Position numbers and translations under genes: made by a program. The notes under the pieces are model-generated. The model did not search any database and had not been told where the DNA came from. It was given only the letters and a program-made list of their open reading frames with translations. A stretch of DNA of 26,285 nucleotides from UBA5436 sp964346085 (lineage in GTDB: Bacteria > Bacillota > Clostridia > Saccharofermentanales > DTU023): NCBI GenBank assembly GCA_964346085.1, contig CAYFSZ010000012.1, positions 1-26,285 on the forward strand, given 5' to 3'. Positions 16,665 to 24,885 of this stretch are shown here, in pieces (the first letter of the stretch is position 1; each line of letters starts with the position of its first letter).

Positions 16665-18227
16665 TTATCTATGCTCCGCATTAGAAATTTCTTCCTCTTC
16701 AAATTCGACCACACTTGCTGCCCATGTTGCCACCTCGCTCAGCGCAGGATGAATTGTCATCGAATAGTTCAAAGCATCAACACTCGTCGGATTGAGATAA
16801 CGTTCAGTGAGTTCTTTTCTTTCTCTCTGCGTTTCTTCTGAAGCAATTTCTTCATTGATGATTTCATATTGGTAATGCCCTGTATTCATCAAATTCGCAT
16901 AGATTTGTACAAGAATAGAGGCTTCAGGACCAACAATTTGGACTCCAATTATTCGCTTCGTTTTTTGATCAGCCATTACTTTAACGAAATGTGTTTCTTC
17001 TCCGAATGGATAACCCATCGCAAAATATTTACTTGCATTTCCATAATAAAATTTTCCGATTGCGAGTTCATAACCTTGGTCTTTCGCCATCTTCTCATTG
17101 AGGCCAACAGATGCAATTTGCGGGTCTGTAAACACAGCAGCCGGCACGACGTCATAACGTACTCTTCTTCTTGGTATATGCACTGATTTATCTTCATTTA
17201 GAATTCTCTGATATAAGTTAAAGGCGACTATTTCTGCTTCATAATTGGCCACATGTCGTAGTTGGAATTTTCCATTCGCATCACCGATGCAATAAATATC
17301 TTTTGCAGTTGTTTCTAAGAATTCATTAGTCTGTATCCAGCCTCTTTTGTCCGTTTTAATACCTGCTTTTTCTACTTGAAGAGAATCCGAATTGGAGCTA
17401 AGTCCGATTGCAACCAGAATCTGATCTGCCAAAATGATCTTTGTTTCTTTTGAATTCATGTCTTCTAAAGTGATTTTGATTTCGCCATTTTCTTTTTCAA
17501 TTTCTGTCATTTCATGCGCTAAATAAAGGTCTATGTTCTCATGTTGAAATTCTTCTACTAATACATCGACGATGTCGGCATCGAAAGTAGGTAATAATCT
17601 TGCATTATGCTGAATGATGGAAACTTTTGTGCCTAGATTTGCAAAAAAGTGAGCAAATTCAGAGCTAATAACACCTCCACCCAAAATGGCTAGTCTATCA
17701 TACGGTTTCTCTGGGAAACGTTCTCCAAAGAATGACTCCGAGGTGATGTAATCAATTTGATCAAGTCCTTTGGTATCAGGAATTCTCGTTTTTGCACCAT
17801 TGGCGAGTAGGATCACATCTGCGGTTAATTCTTCTGACTCTTCCCCATTGTCGAAACGAACTTTCATGGTTTTTTCGCCAGTAAAATACCCTTCCCCTTG
17901 GTAAATATCGACATTTTCTTCCTCTTGATACGCTTCAAGCACTTCTTGGCTATGTGGCACGATATGATTCCACATTCTTTGCTTGAGATTTTCGAAATTC
18001 ACTTCGAATTCGCCTTCAATCAAGCCTATCGATTTTAAGCGCTCGAAGTCTTTTTTATAGTCAATCGGTGTCAAAAGAGTTTTGGTTGGAATGCATCCTC
18101 GATTCAGGCACGTTCCTCCAAATTTATTTTTCTCAATAATAGCAACTGTTTTTCCAGCATCAATCGCAGCATCTGTCACGATATTGGCAGCGCCAGTCCC
18201 CACAACCAAATAATCATATTTTTTCAT
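16665..18227 (-). CDS. FAD/NAD(P)-dependent disulfide reductase, mycothione-reductase-like
   Basis: This 520-residue flavoprotein belongs to the dihydrolipoamide dehydrogenase/glutathione reductase family. Visible parts are an FAD-binding N-terminus YLVVGTGAAN (7-15; GxGxxN rather than GxGxxG or A, as in mycothione reductases), redox pair GGTC40LNRGC45IPTK, NAD(P) site LAILGGGVISSEFA, second FAD motif IYCIGDANG, and the C-terminal catalytic pair H493-x4-E498 (IHPALSE). It is longer than lipoamide dehydrogenases (about 460), mainly from an added charged stretch just before the HPALSE motif. Start: the ATG at 18225-18227 has GGGGTG upstream; a GTG at 18233 would add only two residues. It stands alone, with no pyruvate dehydrogenase genes nearby, so its disulfide substrate is unknown. 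Confidence 0.85.
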   Translation of the reverse strand: MKKYDYLVVGTGAANIVTDAAIDAGKTVAIIEKNKFGGTCLNRGCIPTKTLLTPIDYKKDFERLKSIGLIEGEFEVNFENLKQRMWNHIVPHSQEVLEAYQEEENVDIYQGEGYFTGEKTMKVRFDNGEESEELTADVILLANGAKTRIPDTKGLDQIDYITSESFFGERFPEKPYDRLAILGGGVISSEFAHFFANLGTKVSIIQHNARLLPTFDADIVDVLVEEFQHENIDLYLAHEMTEIEKENGEIKITLEDMNSKETKIILADQILVAIGLSSNSDSLQVEKAGIKTDKRGWIQTNEFLETTAKDIYCIGDANGKFQLRHVANYEAEIVAFNLYQRILNEDKSVHIPRRRVRYDVVPAAVFTDPQIASVGLNEKMAKDQGYELAIGKFYYGNASKYFAMGYPFGEETHFVKVMADQKTKRIIGVQIVGPEASILVQIYANLMNTGHYQYEIINEEIASEETQRERKELTERYLNPTSVDALNYSMTIHPALSEVATWAASVVEFEEEEISNAEHR

Positions 18228-18255
18228 ATTCACACCCCACTAAATCTTTTTTCCT

Positions 18256-18284
18256 ATTATAAAAAAAATAGTGCAAGAAACCAA
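18256..18284 (-). promoter_or_regulatory. Promoter of the disulfide reductase gene, lying inside the gdhA terminator
   Basis: On the minus strand TTGGTT (18279-18284), a 17-base spacer and TATAAT (18256-18261) point to a start at about 18249, 22 bases before the ATG. The -35 is in the loop of the glutamate dehydrogenase terminator and the -10 abuts its T-tract. Confidence 0.65.
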
Positions 18285-18296
18285 TTCTTACACTAT
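18261..18296 (-). terminator. Rho-independent terminator of glutamate dehydrogenase
   Basis: On the minus strand ATAGTG-t-AAGAA (18285-18296) pairs with TTCTT-g-CACTAT (18268-18279), with one mismatch and a short loop, and is followed by eight T (A-run 18261-18268 on the plus strand). It lies about 80 bases after the gdhA stop. Confidence 0.8.
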
Positions 18297-18376
18297 ATTT
18301 CGGCTAAATTGTATCAAATAGGAGCTTTGATTAAAAATGTTACGGAATAAGATTATTCTTTATTTACTGCTAGTTC

Positions 18377-19636
18377 TTAAAATTTTCCTTTGCATTGCAG
18401 GGCTTCAATCATCCGCTCAACAGCAATGACGAAGGCTGCTCGGCGATAACTAATGTTTTTTTCTTCTTTGACGGCTACCATATTTTCGAACATTCTCGTC
18501 ATTTTTTCTTCTAACTTACGATTAACTTTTTCTTCTGACCAGCTTTCATATTGCAGGTTTTGGACCCATTCAAAGTAGGAGCATGTAACGCCTCCCGCAT
18601 TCGCAACGATATCTGGAATGATATCTTTGCCATTCGCAAGTAAAATATCCTCACCTTTAGAAGAAACAGGCCCATTCGCTGCTTCAATAATGTATTTTGC
18701 TTGAATTCTATCTGCATTTTCTTCATTAATTTGATTTTCAAGTGCTGCTGGAATCAAGAAATCACATGGTTTATAGAGTACGTCTTTGACGCCGCCTTCT
18801 TCGGAACCTGGTTGGCCAAGTAGTTTTGCCAAGTTTTCTTCAGAGGAATTCGCTTCGCAGATTTCGGATAAATCGAAACCGTTTGGATTGTATACAGAGC
18901 GTTTACTATTCGAAAGTCCTGTAATTTTATAGCCTAATTCGTCGAGTAATAAAGCTGCAATGAGACCAGCATTTCCTGCACCCTCAATAACGATGGCTGT
19001 TTCTTCAGGCTTCAGATTTTTGCGCTGAGCAAATAGATGTGTAATGACTTTAACACCACGACCTGTGGCTTCATTTCTACCTAAAGAACCTCCAACATTA
19101 ATTGGTTTACCAGTTACGATGGCAGGTTCGCGATGACCGACAATCTTGCTGTACTCATCCATAAACCAACCCATAATTTTCGCATTGGTATTCACATCTG
19201 GTGCTGGAATATCTGTTTTGACACCGATTACAGGTGCAATGGCTGCAAAATATTTACGGCTCAGGCGTTCTAATTCACCTTCAGATAATTCTTTCGGATC
19301 AACACTGATGCCACCTTTACCACCACCATAAGGAATATCTGCCACAGCACATTTTAATGACATCAGCAAAGCCAAATCCATGATTTCATCTTTGTCGACA
19401 TCTGGATGGAAACGAACGCCTCCCTTGTAAGGGCCACGCACGCTGGAATTTTGCACACGAAATCCTTGGAACACTTTGACTTCACCATTATCCATTGTGA
19501 CTGGCAAAGAAACAGACAACTCTCTTTCAGGAACAAGCAACGCCGCATAATCTGCATTTTGATAACCTAAACCTTTGGCGATTTCAATCACTAGATCTAA
19601 TGTATCTTGATATTGAGAATGATTTTTTGTACTCAT
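18377..19636 (-). CDS. gdhA: Glutamate dehydrogenase (Glu/Leu/Phe/Val dehydrogenase family)
   Basis: This is a 419-residue cytoplasmic enzyme interconverting glutamate and 2-oxoglutarate plus ammonia with a nicotinamide cofactor. Substrate-side lysines are in GPYKGGVRFHP (K71), LKCAVADIPYGGGKGGI (K95 and catalytic K107), with APDVNT following; the dinucleotide site is VIEGAGNAG. Length fits the hexameric RocG/GudB-type enzymes. After the second Rossmann strand the sequence is LSNSKRSVYN, where NAD enzymes usually have an acidic residue (SDSxG), so NADP use is possible. The start at 19636 has GGAGG upstream; a longer frame reaching 19675 lacks one. It has its own promoter and terminator. Leucine or valine dehydrogenase is less likely given the length. 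Confidence 0.92.
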   Translation of the reverse strand: MSTKNHSQYQDTLDLVIEIAKGLGYQNADYAALLVPERELSVSLPVTMDNGEVKVFQGFRVQNSSVRGPYKGGVRFHPDVDKDEIMDLALLMSLKCAVADIPYGGGKGGISVDPKELSEGELERLSRKYFAAIAPVIGVKTDIPAPDVNTNAKIMGWFMDEYSKIVGHREPAIVTGKPINVGGSLGRNEATGRGVKVITHLFAQRKNLKPEETAIVIEGAGNAGLIAALLLDELGYKITGLSNSKRSVYNPNGFDLSEICEANSSEENLAKLLGQPGSEEGGVKDVLYKPCDFLIPAALENQINEENADRIQAKYIIEAANGPVSSKGEDILLANGKDIIPDIVANAGGVTCSYFEWVQNLQYESWSEEKVNRKLEEKMTRMFENMVAVKEEKNISYRRAAFVIAVERMIEALQCKGKF

Positions 19637-19750
19637 CTTATCCTCCACTCTATTTGAAAGAAGATAACATTTCATTCTGATAGGATTGACACACTATCTT
19701 TTTCCAAAGAAATAATAATTCATATTCATGAATAAATAAACAAGGATTAT

Positions 19751-19778
19751 TGTATACTCATCTTTCAGCGGCCCTCAA
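19751..19778 (-). promoter_or_regulatory. Probable promoter of glutamate dehydrogenase
   Basis: On the minus strand TTGAGG (19773-19778), a 16-base spacer and TATACA (19751-19756) lie just downstream of the araA terminator. A leader of about 105 bases follows, containing the perfect palindrome ATTCATGAAT (19724-19733), a possible regulator site. I see no riboswitch-like fold. Confidence 0.5.
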
Positions 19779-19789
19779 TTTTTTTTCAT

Positions 19790-19830
19790 AAAAAAAGGCT
19801 AATGGGATGTTGAATTATCTACATTAGCCT
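19790..19830 (-). terminator. Rho-independent terminator of the sugar operon
   Basis: On the minus strand AGGCTAATG (19822-19830) pairs with CATTAGCCT (19796-19804), giving 9 base pairs with a 17-base loop, followed by seven T. It lies 32 bases after the araA stop and closes the five-gene operon. Confidence 0.9.
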
Positions 19831-19861
19831 AATTAAGGAATAAAAATTATGAAATTATTGA

Positions 19862-21328
19862 CTATTTTTTATGATTCCATACCATATCAGAAATTAATAA
19901 ATCTCTTTCAAATTGAACGGAATCTGTGTGTTCATCGATATGAACAAATTCGATATCCATCATTCTTGCCCAGTCGCGAAGCATATCTGCATTGCAGCTA
20001 TAGCTGAGCACCGTATGATGAGCACCACCTGCTAAAATCCAGCATTTTGTGCCTTCAATGAATCCTGCTTTTGGTTCCCACATAACTCTTGCAACAGGTA
20101 AATTTGGCATTGTTTGAGGTGGTTTTACACATTCAATATCTTGCACAATCAAACGGAATCTTCCACCCATATCAACTAGGCTTGCTACAATTGCGGATCC
20201 TGCTTTACCTTCGAATTTTAATCTTGCTGGAGGTTCGCGATCTCCGATGCTTAACGGATGCACTTCAATTTTTGGTTTATCTGCAGCAATTGATGGACAA
20301 ATTTCTAACATATGAGAGCCTAAAATCAAGTGATTTGTGAAATCATAGGTATAGTCTTCCATGAATGATGTTCCACCTTCGACACCACACGTCATCGCTT
20401 TCATTACGGCTGTTAAGGCAGCTGTTTTCCAGTCTCCTTCTCCGCCATAGCCATAGCCTTTTGCCATTAGATTTTGAGAAGCAAGACCTGATAACTGTTT
20501 TAAGCCATAAAGATCTTGGAAGTTGTTACTAAAGGCTTTGCATCCTTGTTCTTCCATCAATTTTTCCATCGCAATTTCTTCTCTTGCTTGATAACGAATG
20601 GATTCAATATCGTCTGTTGCGATTTCATATTTTTTAGCGTATTCTTCCATTTTTTGATCAACATCAGCATCTTGAACCGCTTCCATATATTCAACCATTG
20701 TTCCGACTGGCCAATAATTAACTTCCCAACCAAATTTGATTTGTGCTTCTACTTTATCGCCTTCCGTAACAGCAACTTCACGCATATTATCGCCAAAGCG
20801 CATGACTTTTAAGTTTTTACTGAAATGATATCCAACGACTGCACGCATCCATAATGCAATTTCTTGATGTGCTTTTTCATCGCTCCAATGACCAAAAACA
20901 ACTTTTCTTGGAAGGCGCATTCTTGCACCAATAAAACCATGCTCTCTATCACCATGAGCACTTTGATGTAAATTCATATAATCCATATCAATTTCTTCAT
21001 TTGGAATATTTTGATTGAATTGTGTATGAAAATGAAGCCATGGTTTTTGTAATAAACGTAGGCCTGAAATCCACATTTTGCTTGGGCTAAACGTATGGCA
21101 GAAAGTAATGATACCTGCACATGTTTCATCATGATTTGCTTCCATGACGACGTCGCTAATTTCTTTTGACGTTTTCATTGTATTTTTGTAGATAATTTCA
21201 TAAGGTAAATGACCACTTTCGTTCATACCTTCAACAATTTTCAAACTATCAGCTTCAACTTGCGCTAATGTTTCTTCCCCATATAGAAATTGGCTTCCTA
21301 CTACAAACCAGAATTTATAATTACTCAT
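19862..21328 (-). CDS. araA: L-arabinose isomerase
   Basis: This 488-residue Mn2+-dependent cytoplasmic enzyme converts L-arabinose to L-ribulose. It matches AraA throughout: N-terminal FWFVVGSQFLYGEE, TFSPSKMWI, FGDNMREVAVTEGDKVEAQI, and the metal and active-site positions Glu297 (GEGDWKTAAL), Glu324 (SFMEDYTYDF), His339 (LGSHMLEICPS) and His438 (GGAHHTVLS), corresponding to E306, E333, H350 and H450 of E. coli. The length is close to the usual 474-500. AAGGAG lies before the ATG. It is the last gene of the operon, 19 bases after a permease gene, which ties the transporter to a pentose. Neither the kinase AraB nor the epimerase AraD is in the window. Confidence 0.97.
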   Translation of the reverse strand: MSNYKFWFVVGSQFLYGEETLAQVEADSLKIVEGMNESGHLPYEIIYKNTMKTSKEISDVVMEANHDETCAGIITFCHTFSPSKMWISGLRLLQKPWLHFHTQFNQNIPNEEIDMDYMNLHQSAHGDREHGFIGARMRLPRKVVFGHWSDEKAHQEIALWMRAVVGYHFSKNLKVMRFGDNMREVAVTEGDKVEAQIKFGWEVNYWPVGTMVEYMEAVQDADVDQKMEEYAKKYEIATDDIESIRYQAREEIAMEKLMEEQGCKAFSNNFQDLYGLKQLSGLASQNLMAKGYGYGGEGDWKTAALTAVMKAMTCGVEGGTSFMEDYTYDFTNHLILGSHMLEICPSIAADKPKIEVHPLSIGDREPPARLKFEGKAGSAIVASLVDMGGRFRLIVQDIECVKPPQTMPNLPVARVMWEPKAGFIEGTKCWILAGGAHHTVLSYSCNADMLRDWARMMDIEFVHIDEHTDSVQFERDLLISDMVWNHKK

Positions 21329-21347
21329 TTTTTTCTCCTTATTAAAA

Positions 21348-22325
21348 CTATTTAATCACTCTTAAGTTCTTACGATCCATTGTTAATGCAACAACTGCTA
21401 AGAAAATAATTCCTTGCACTAATTGTTGTGTTGCTGATTCGACAAATACCATTGGTAAGCTTTTTTCTAAAACACAATAAGACAATACTCCTGTCAGAAT
21501 ATTCGAGAAACGAGCTTTTGATCCTCCGTTAATTGGCATTCCACCAAGTACAAGAGCAATTAATATTTGCGTTTCTAATTGCGTACCTGCTGTTCCTGTA
21601 ATCGAACCGACTTTAACAACATTCAAGAATGCAGCTAATCCAGTTAAAGCTCCTGCAATAACGAAGACTAAAAATTTCGTTCTATCAGGACGAATGCCTG
21701 CGTATCGAGATGCATTTTCATTCGCGCCGATTGCTTTTAAATCAATTCCTGTTCTAGTAAATCTGAAGATAAAGAATGCAATGACTAGAACTATGATTGT
21801 TATCAATGCTTTCAACCATGTTTGATTTAGAGAAACGACATTTGGTCCTGCCGCAACTGGTCCATTCGTTGTGATATATTCGCATAATCCTCTGAAAAGA
21901 TACATTGTACAGTGCGTAACAATGAATGATTGAAGACGAAATCTTACGTGAAAGAATCCGTTGATTGCACCCATCATCGCGCCGCCTAAAATTCCTGCAA
22001 GTATTGCGAGAGGAATGCTATGTTTAGATACCCAACAAAAGATAATTGAAGAGAATCCAAGAATTGATCCTTGAGAAAAATCCAAGCCCCCAACAGTCAT
22101 GACCATGAAAACCCCTGTTGCAGCAATCATTAACACATAGACTTGCCCTAGAACAAGTTTTAGATTACTAGGTTGAATGATTCTTCCATCCGTTAATAAT
22201 GTAAAAGCAAAGACGATTACAATTAATCCCAAATATGGCATCAGGCTATTAATGATTGAGTTTTCTCGTAAATTGCTAAACCGATTTCTGTCATTGTTTT
22301 TTGCACTTACTAATTCATTTCCCAT
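21348..22325 (-). CDS. CUT2 sugar ABC transporter permease (second of two)
   Basis: This 325-residue membrane protein of the RbsC/AraH permease family forms part of the channel of a pentose/hexose importer. It shows about eight to ten hydrophobic helices and the family pattern TVGGLDFSQGSILGFSS, followed by the cytoplasmic-loop signature region RYAGIRPDRTKFLVFVIAGALTGLAAFL and a C-terminal ALVLGGMPINGGSKARFSNILTGV. The start at 22325 has GAGGTG upstream, and lies 10 bases after the ATPase stop; a longer frame to 22352 lacks a ribosome-binding site and would overlap the ATPase gene. It is only distantly like the operon's other permease, so the two probably form a heterodimer. Confidence 0.9.
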   Translation of the reverse strand: MGNELVSAKNNDRNRFSNLRENSIINSLMPYLGLIVIVFAFTLLTDGRIIQPSNLKLVLGQVYVLMIAATGVFMVMTVGGLDFSQGSILGFSSIIFCWVSKHSIPLAILAGILGGAMMGAINGFFHVRFRLQSFIVTHCTMYLFRGLCEYITTNGPVAAGPNVVSLNQTWLKALITIIVLVIAFFIFRFTRTGIDLKAIGANENASRYAGIRPDRTKFLVFVIAGALTGLAAFLNVVKVGSITGTAGTQLETQILIALVLGGMPINGGSKARFSNILTGVLSYCVLEKSLPMVFVESATQQLVQGIIFLAVVALTMDRKNLRVIK

Positions 22326-22335
22326 AATTAACACC

Positions 22336-23832
22336 TCAAACCATTTTCTCAATTAAATCTTCTTCACTAAGTTCTGAAGATCGATAAAACTCACCACTGA
22401 TTTCACCATTTTTCATGATGATAACGCGGTCTGACATTCCAATTAGTTCTTGCATTTCTTCAGAAATCATGATGATGGACTTACCTGCTTCTTTGAGTTC
22501 ATTCATTAATGCATATATATCAGCCTTCACTCTGACATCAATCCCTCTTGTCGGACTATCCAACACAAGAATGTCTGAACCACGTCCAATCCATCGAGCT
22601 AAAACTACTTTTTGCTTATTTCCGCCTGAAAGCTGCGAAACATGTTGGTAAATATTGCTCATACGGACATTCATTTTTTCTGCTTGCTCTTGCGAAAATT
22701 CATCCAATTTTTTGTAGGATTGAAGGTTTTTATTCGCTAATAAATCCAAAGAAGGCAAACTGATATTGTCACGAATTGAGCTCTCCAGAACAACCGATTC
22801 ATTGTCTCTGTCTTTTGACGCATAAGCGATTGAATGTTTGATTGCAGAAGGAATATCGTTAATCTCTGTTCCATCAGCCAATCGTACCGTTCCTTCTCGA
22901 TTATATGCTGCGCCAAAAATTGCTTTTCCTACTTCTCTCATGCCGCAGTTTGACAAACCACCAATGCCTAAGATTTCGCCTTTGTGTAGATTGAAGCTAA
23001 CATCTTTAACAAATCCTGGTACTTTAATGTTTTTCACTTCAAGAACAACTTCATCTGACAGTCTACCTTGGAAATCTTCACGATAATAATGTTCTCCAAG
23101 TTCACGTCCAACCATCAGTTTTTTAAGATCATCTTCTGTAGCCGTCTTTGAATCAACGGTCGCAATATATTGACCATCTCTGAGTGCAGAAACTCTGTCT
23201 GTCATTTCTAAAACTTCTGCTAAGTCATGTGAAATAAAAATAACAGTCCCGCCTGCATCGCGAATTCTTTTCATATGAAAATACAAGGATTCTCTGCCGT
23301 TCTGGCTAAGTGCAGTTGTCGTTTCATCAATGACGACAATTTTAGGATTAAAATATGTTGCCTTAACGATTTCTACCAATTTACGATCTTCGAAACTATA
23401 TAAGTCAATGTTAGCACTCGCACTGATATGACTAAATCCATAATCATTTAAGTATTGCTGAGCCGTTTTATTCATTAATTTTGTATTTTTAACACCGAAT
23501 CGAACAAAATCATCTTCATTCCCTAGGAAAATGTTTTCTGCAACGCTAAGGCCTGGCAATGTTCCCATTTCTTGTACAATCATTGAAACGCCCAATCGAT
23601 TTGCGTCGATGACACTTTTGGGTTTAATCTCTTGTCCCTCTAAAAGAAATTGTCCAGAAGATGCTTCGTAGATTCCACATAACATTGATGAAAAAGTACT
23701 TTTTCCAGAACCGTTTTCGCCGATCAATCCATGAATTTCACCTGCTTCAAAAGATAAAGAAGCATCTCTGACAGCATGTGTACTTGCAAAATGTTTGTTT
23801 ATTTTAATACTTTCTAATATCACTTTTCCCAT
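22336..23832 (-). CDS. CUT2 sugar ABC transporter ATPase with two nucleotide-binding domains
   Basis: This 498-residue tandem ATPase (RbsA/MglA/AraG type) energises sugar import from the cytoplasmic side. Domain 1 has Walker A GENGSGKS (38-45), Q-loop Gln87, Walker B IVVIDE (165-170) and H-loop His202, but its signature is altered (LYSFEDRK, 144-151). Domain 2 has an intact signature LSGGNKQK (401-408), but no Walker A lysine (GGLSNCGMRE, 291-300) and DSPT in place of DEPT (425-428). Thus only the composite site of Walker A1/B1 with signature 2 looks functional. Loss of the second Walker A is usual in this family; the Ser in Walker B is not typical. AGGGGG lies before the ATG; the gene is 8 bases from the upstream permease. 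Confidence 0.93.
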   Translation of the reverse strand: MGKVILESIKINKHFASTHAVRDASLSFEAGEIHGLIGENGSGKSTFSSMLCGIYEASSGQFLLEGQEIKPKSVIDANRLGVSMIVQEMGTLPGLSVAENIFLGNEDDFVRFGVKNTKLMNKTAQQYLNDYGFSHISASANIDLYSFEDRKLVEIVKATYFNPKIVVIDETTTALSQNGRESLYFHMKRIRDAGGTVIFISHDLAEVLEMTDRVSALRDGQYIATVDSKTATEDDLKKLMVGRELGEHYYREDFQGRLSDEVVLEVKNIKVPGFVKDVSFNLHKGEILGIGGLSNCGMREVGKAIFGAAYNREGTVRLADGTEINDIPSAIKHSIAYASKDRDNESVVLESSIRDNISLPSLDLLANKNLQSYKKLDEFSQEQAEKMNVRMSNIYQHVSQLSGGNKQKVVLARWIGRGSDILVLDSPTRGIDVRVKADIYALMNELKEAGKSIIMISEEMQELIGMSDRVIIMKNGEISGEFYRSSELSEEDLIEKMV

Positions 23833-23840
23833 ATAGCCCC

Positions 23841-24803
23841 CTATTTCACAACGCTACCTTGTTTGCCACGATTGGTTAATGTAACAATTGCTAGCAATAC
23901 TGCGCCGGTTGCAAAAGAGTTAATGGTTGTCGGAACATTCAAGCTAACCAATCCATTAAAGATTAAAGTAACAATAAATTCACCAATCACGATTGCCAAA
24001 ACTGGTACATTATATTTTCGGAACGCAATTCCAAAGAAGGTTCCCATTAATGGCCTAAAGTTTCTTTCCATAGAGGCCATTCCAGTTACGGCTAACATTC
24101 CACTACCATAGCTAACAGTTAAAAGAGCCATGATTCCTACAAAGAAATGCAGCAAAACAAATCCTAAGAATTTGTATTTTTTAACGTTCGTCCCCATCAT
24201 TTTTGCGACAGTTTCATTTGAACCAATTGCATTGATATATGTTCCTATTTTTGTATTGTGTAAGATAAAAGACATCAATAAAAAAGCTGCAAATGCTACT
24301 ATATAGTTCCATGGAGCTCGATTAAGAATTAGTAAATCGGAAGGTAATTTCCCAGGATTTGTGCCTGGATCATTATTGATAACATAGTTTGCTGCACTTT
24401 CCAGAATCAGCATTAGTCCAACAGTTACGATCATTGATGGTATTTTTAAGATTGAGTATAAGGCTCCGTTGAAAACACCAATCAAAGCACCACATAATAG
24501 GCATCCTATGATAAGTCCAGGAAATCCTAAAAATCTTGAAATTGAAACACCAACAAGAGCAGATAATACGACATTCGCACCAACTGAAAAATCAAATAGT
24601 CCCATGACAACAATAAAATAAAATCCACATGAACCAACTGCATATTGAATACTTGTTTGTAAATATCCTGCCATTAAACTAGGTGTTCCAAAATTATTCG
24701 GTGATAAAACTTTAAAAACTGTCCACACAATCAAAGTTAGCAAAATCAAGAGGGCAACACCGTAGTATTTAGACTTTTTTAAATCATTTATTTTTTTATT
24801 CAT
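23841..24803 (-). CDS. CUT2 sugar ABC transporter permease (first of two)
   Basis: This 320-residue integral membrane protein of the RbsC-type permease family has a charged N-terminus (NKKINDLKKSKYY) and then repeated hydrophobic helices. The family region VVMGLFDFSVGANVVLSALVG is present, as are IKIPSMIVTVGLMLI, YINAIGSNETVAKMMGTNVKKYKF and a C-terminal NSFATGAVLLAIVTLTNRGKQG. The start at 24803 has AAGGTG upstream; a GTG at 24812 would add three residues. It follows the binding-protein gene after an 82-base gap holding a strong hairpin, and is 8 bases from the ATPase. Two unlike permeases with one tandem ATPase resemble the E. coli YtfQRT-YjfF layout. Confidence 0.9.
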   Translation of the reverse strand: MNKKINDLKKSKYYGVALLILLTLIVWTVFKVLSPNNFGTPSLMAGYLQTSIQYAVGSCGFYFIVVMGLFDFSVGANVVLSALVGVSISRFLGFPGLIIGCLLCGALIGVFNGALYSILKIPSMIVTVGLMLILESAANYVINNDPGTNPGKLPSDLLILNRAPWNYIVAFAAFLLMSFILHNTKIGTYINAIGSNETVAKMMGTNVKKYKFLGFVLLHFFVGIMALLTVSYGSGMLAVTGMASMERNFRPLMGTFFGIAFRKYNVPVLAIVIGEFIVTLIFNGLVSLNVPTTINSFATGAVLLAIVTLTNRGKQGSVVK

Positions 24804-24832
24804 ATGTTTCACCTTACAATGTTTTAGAAAAG

Positions 24833-24858
24833 TACGGGACCTCAGTAGAGATCCCGTA
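24833..24858 (-). promoter_or_regulatory. Intercistronic hairpin between binding-protein and permease genes
   Basis: TACGGGA-CTC and GAG-TCCCGTA form a 10-base-pair stem with one mismatch and loop AGTA in RNA. On the minus strand it is followed only by CTTTTC, so it is a weak terminator or an RNA-end stabiliser. This is the usual place for a structure that lets the binding protein be made in excess of the membrane parts. Confidence 0.65.
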
Positions 24859-24885
24859 AATCATAAATGTTGTTTTATTTATTTT

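Noticed and set aside
18228..18233. GTG start giving two extra residues on the disulfide reductase
   Set aside because: The ribosome-binding site GGGGTG is correctly spaced for the ATG at 18225-18227 and overlaps the GTG itself.
19637..19675. 13-residue N-terminal extension of glutamate dehydrogenase
   Set aside because: GGAGG lies immediately before the ATG at 19636, inside the would-be extension, and the extension has no ribosome-binding site.
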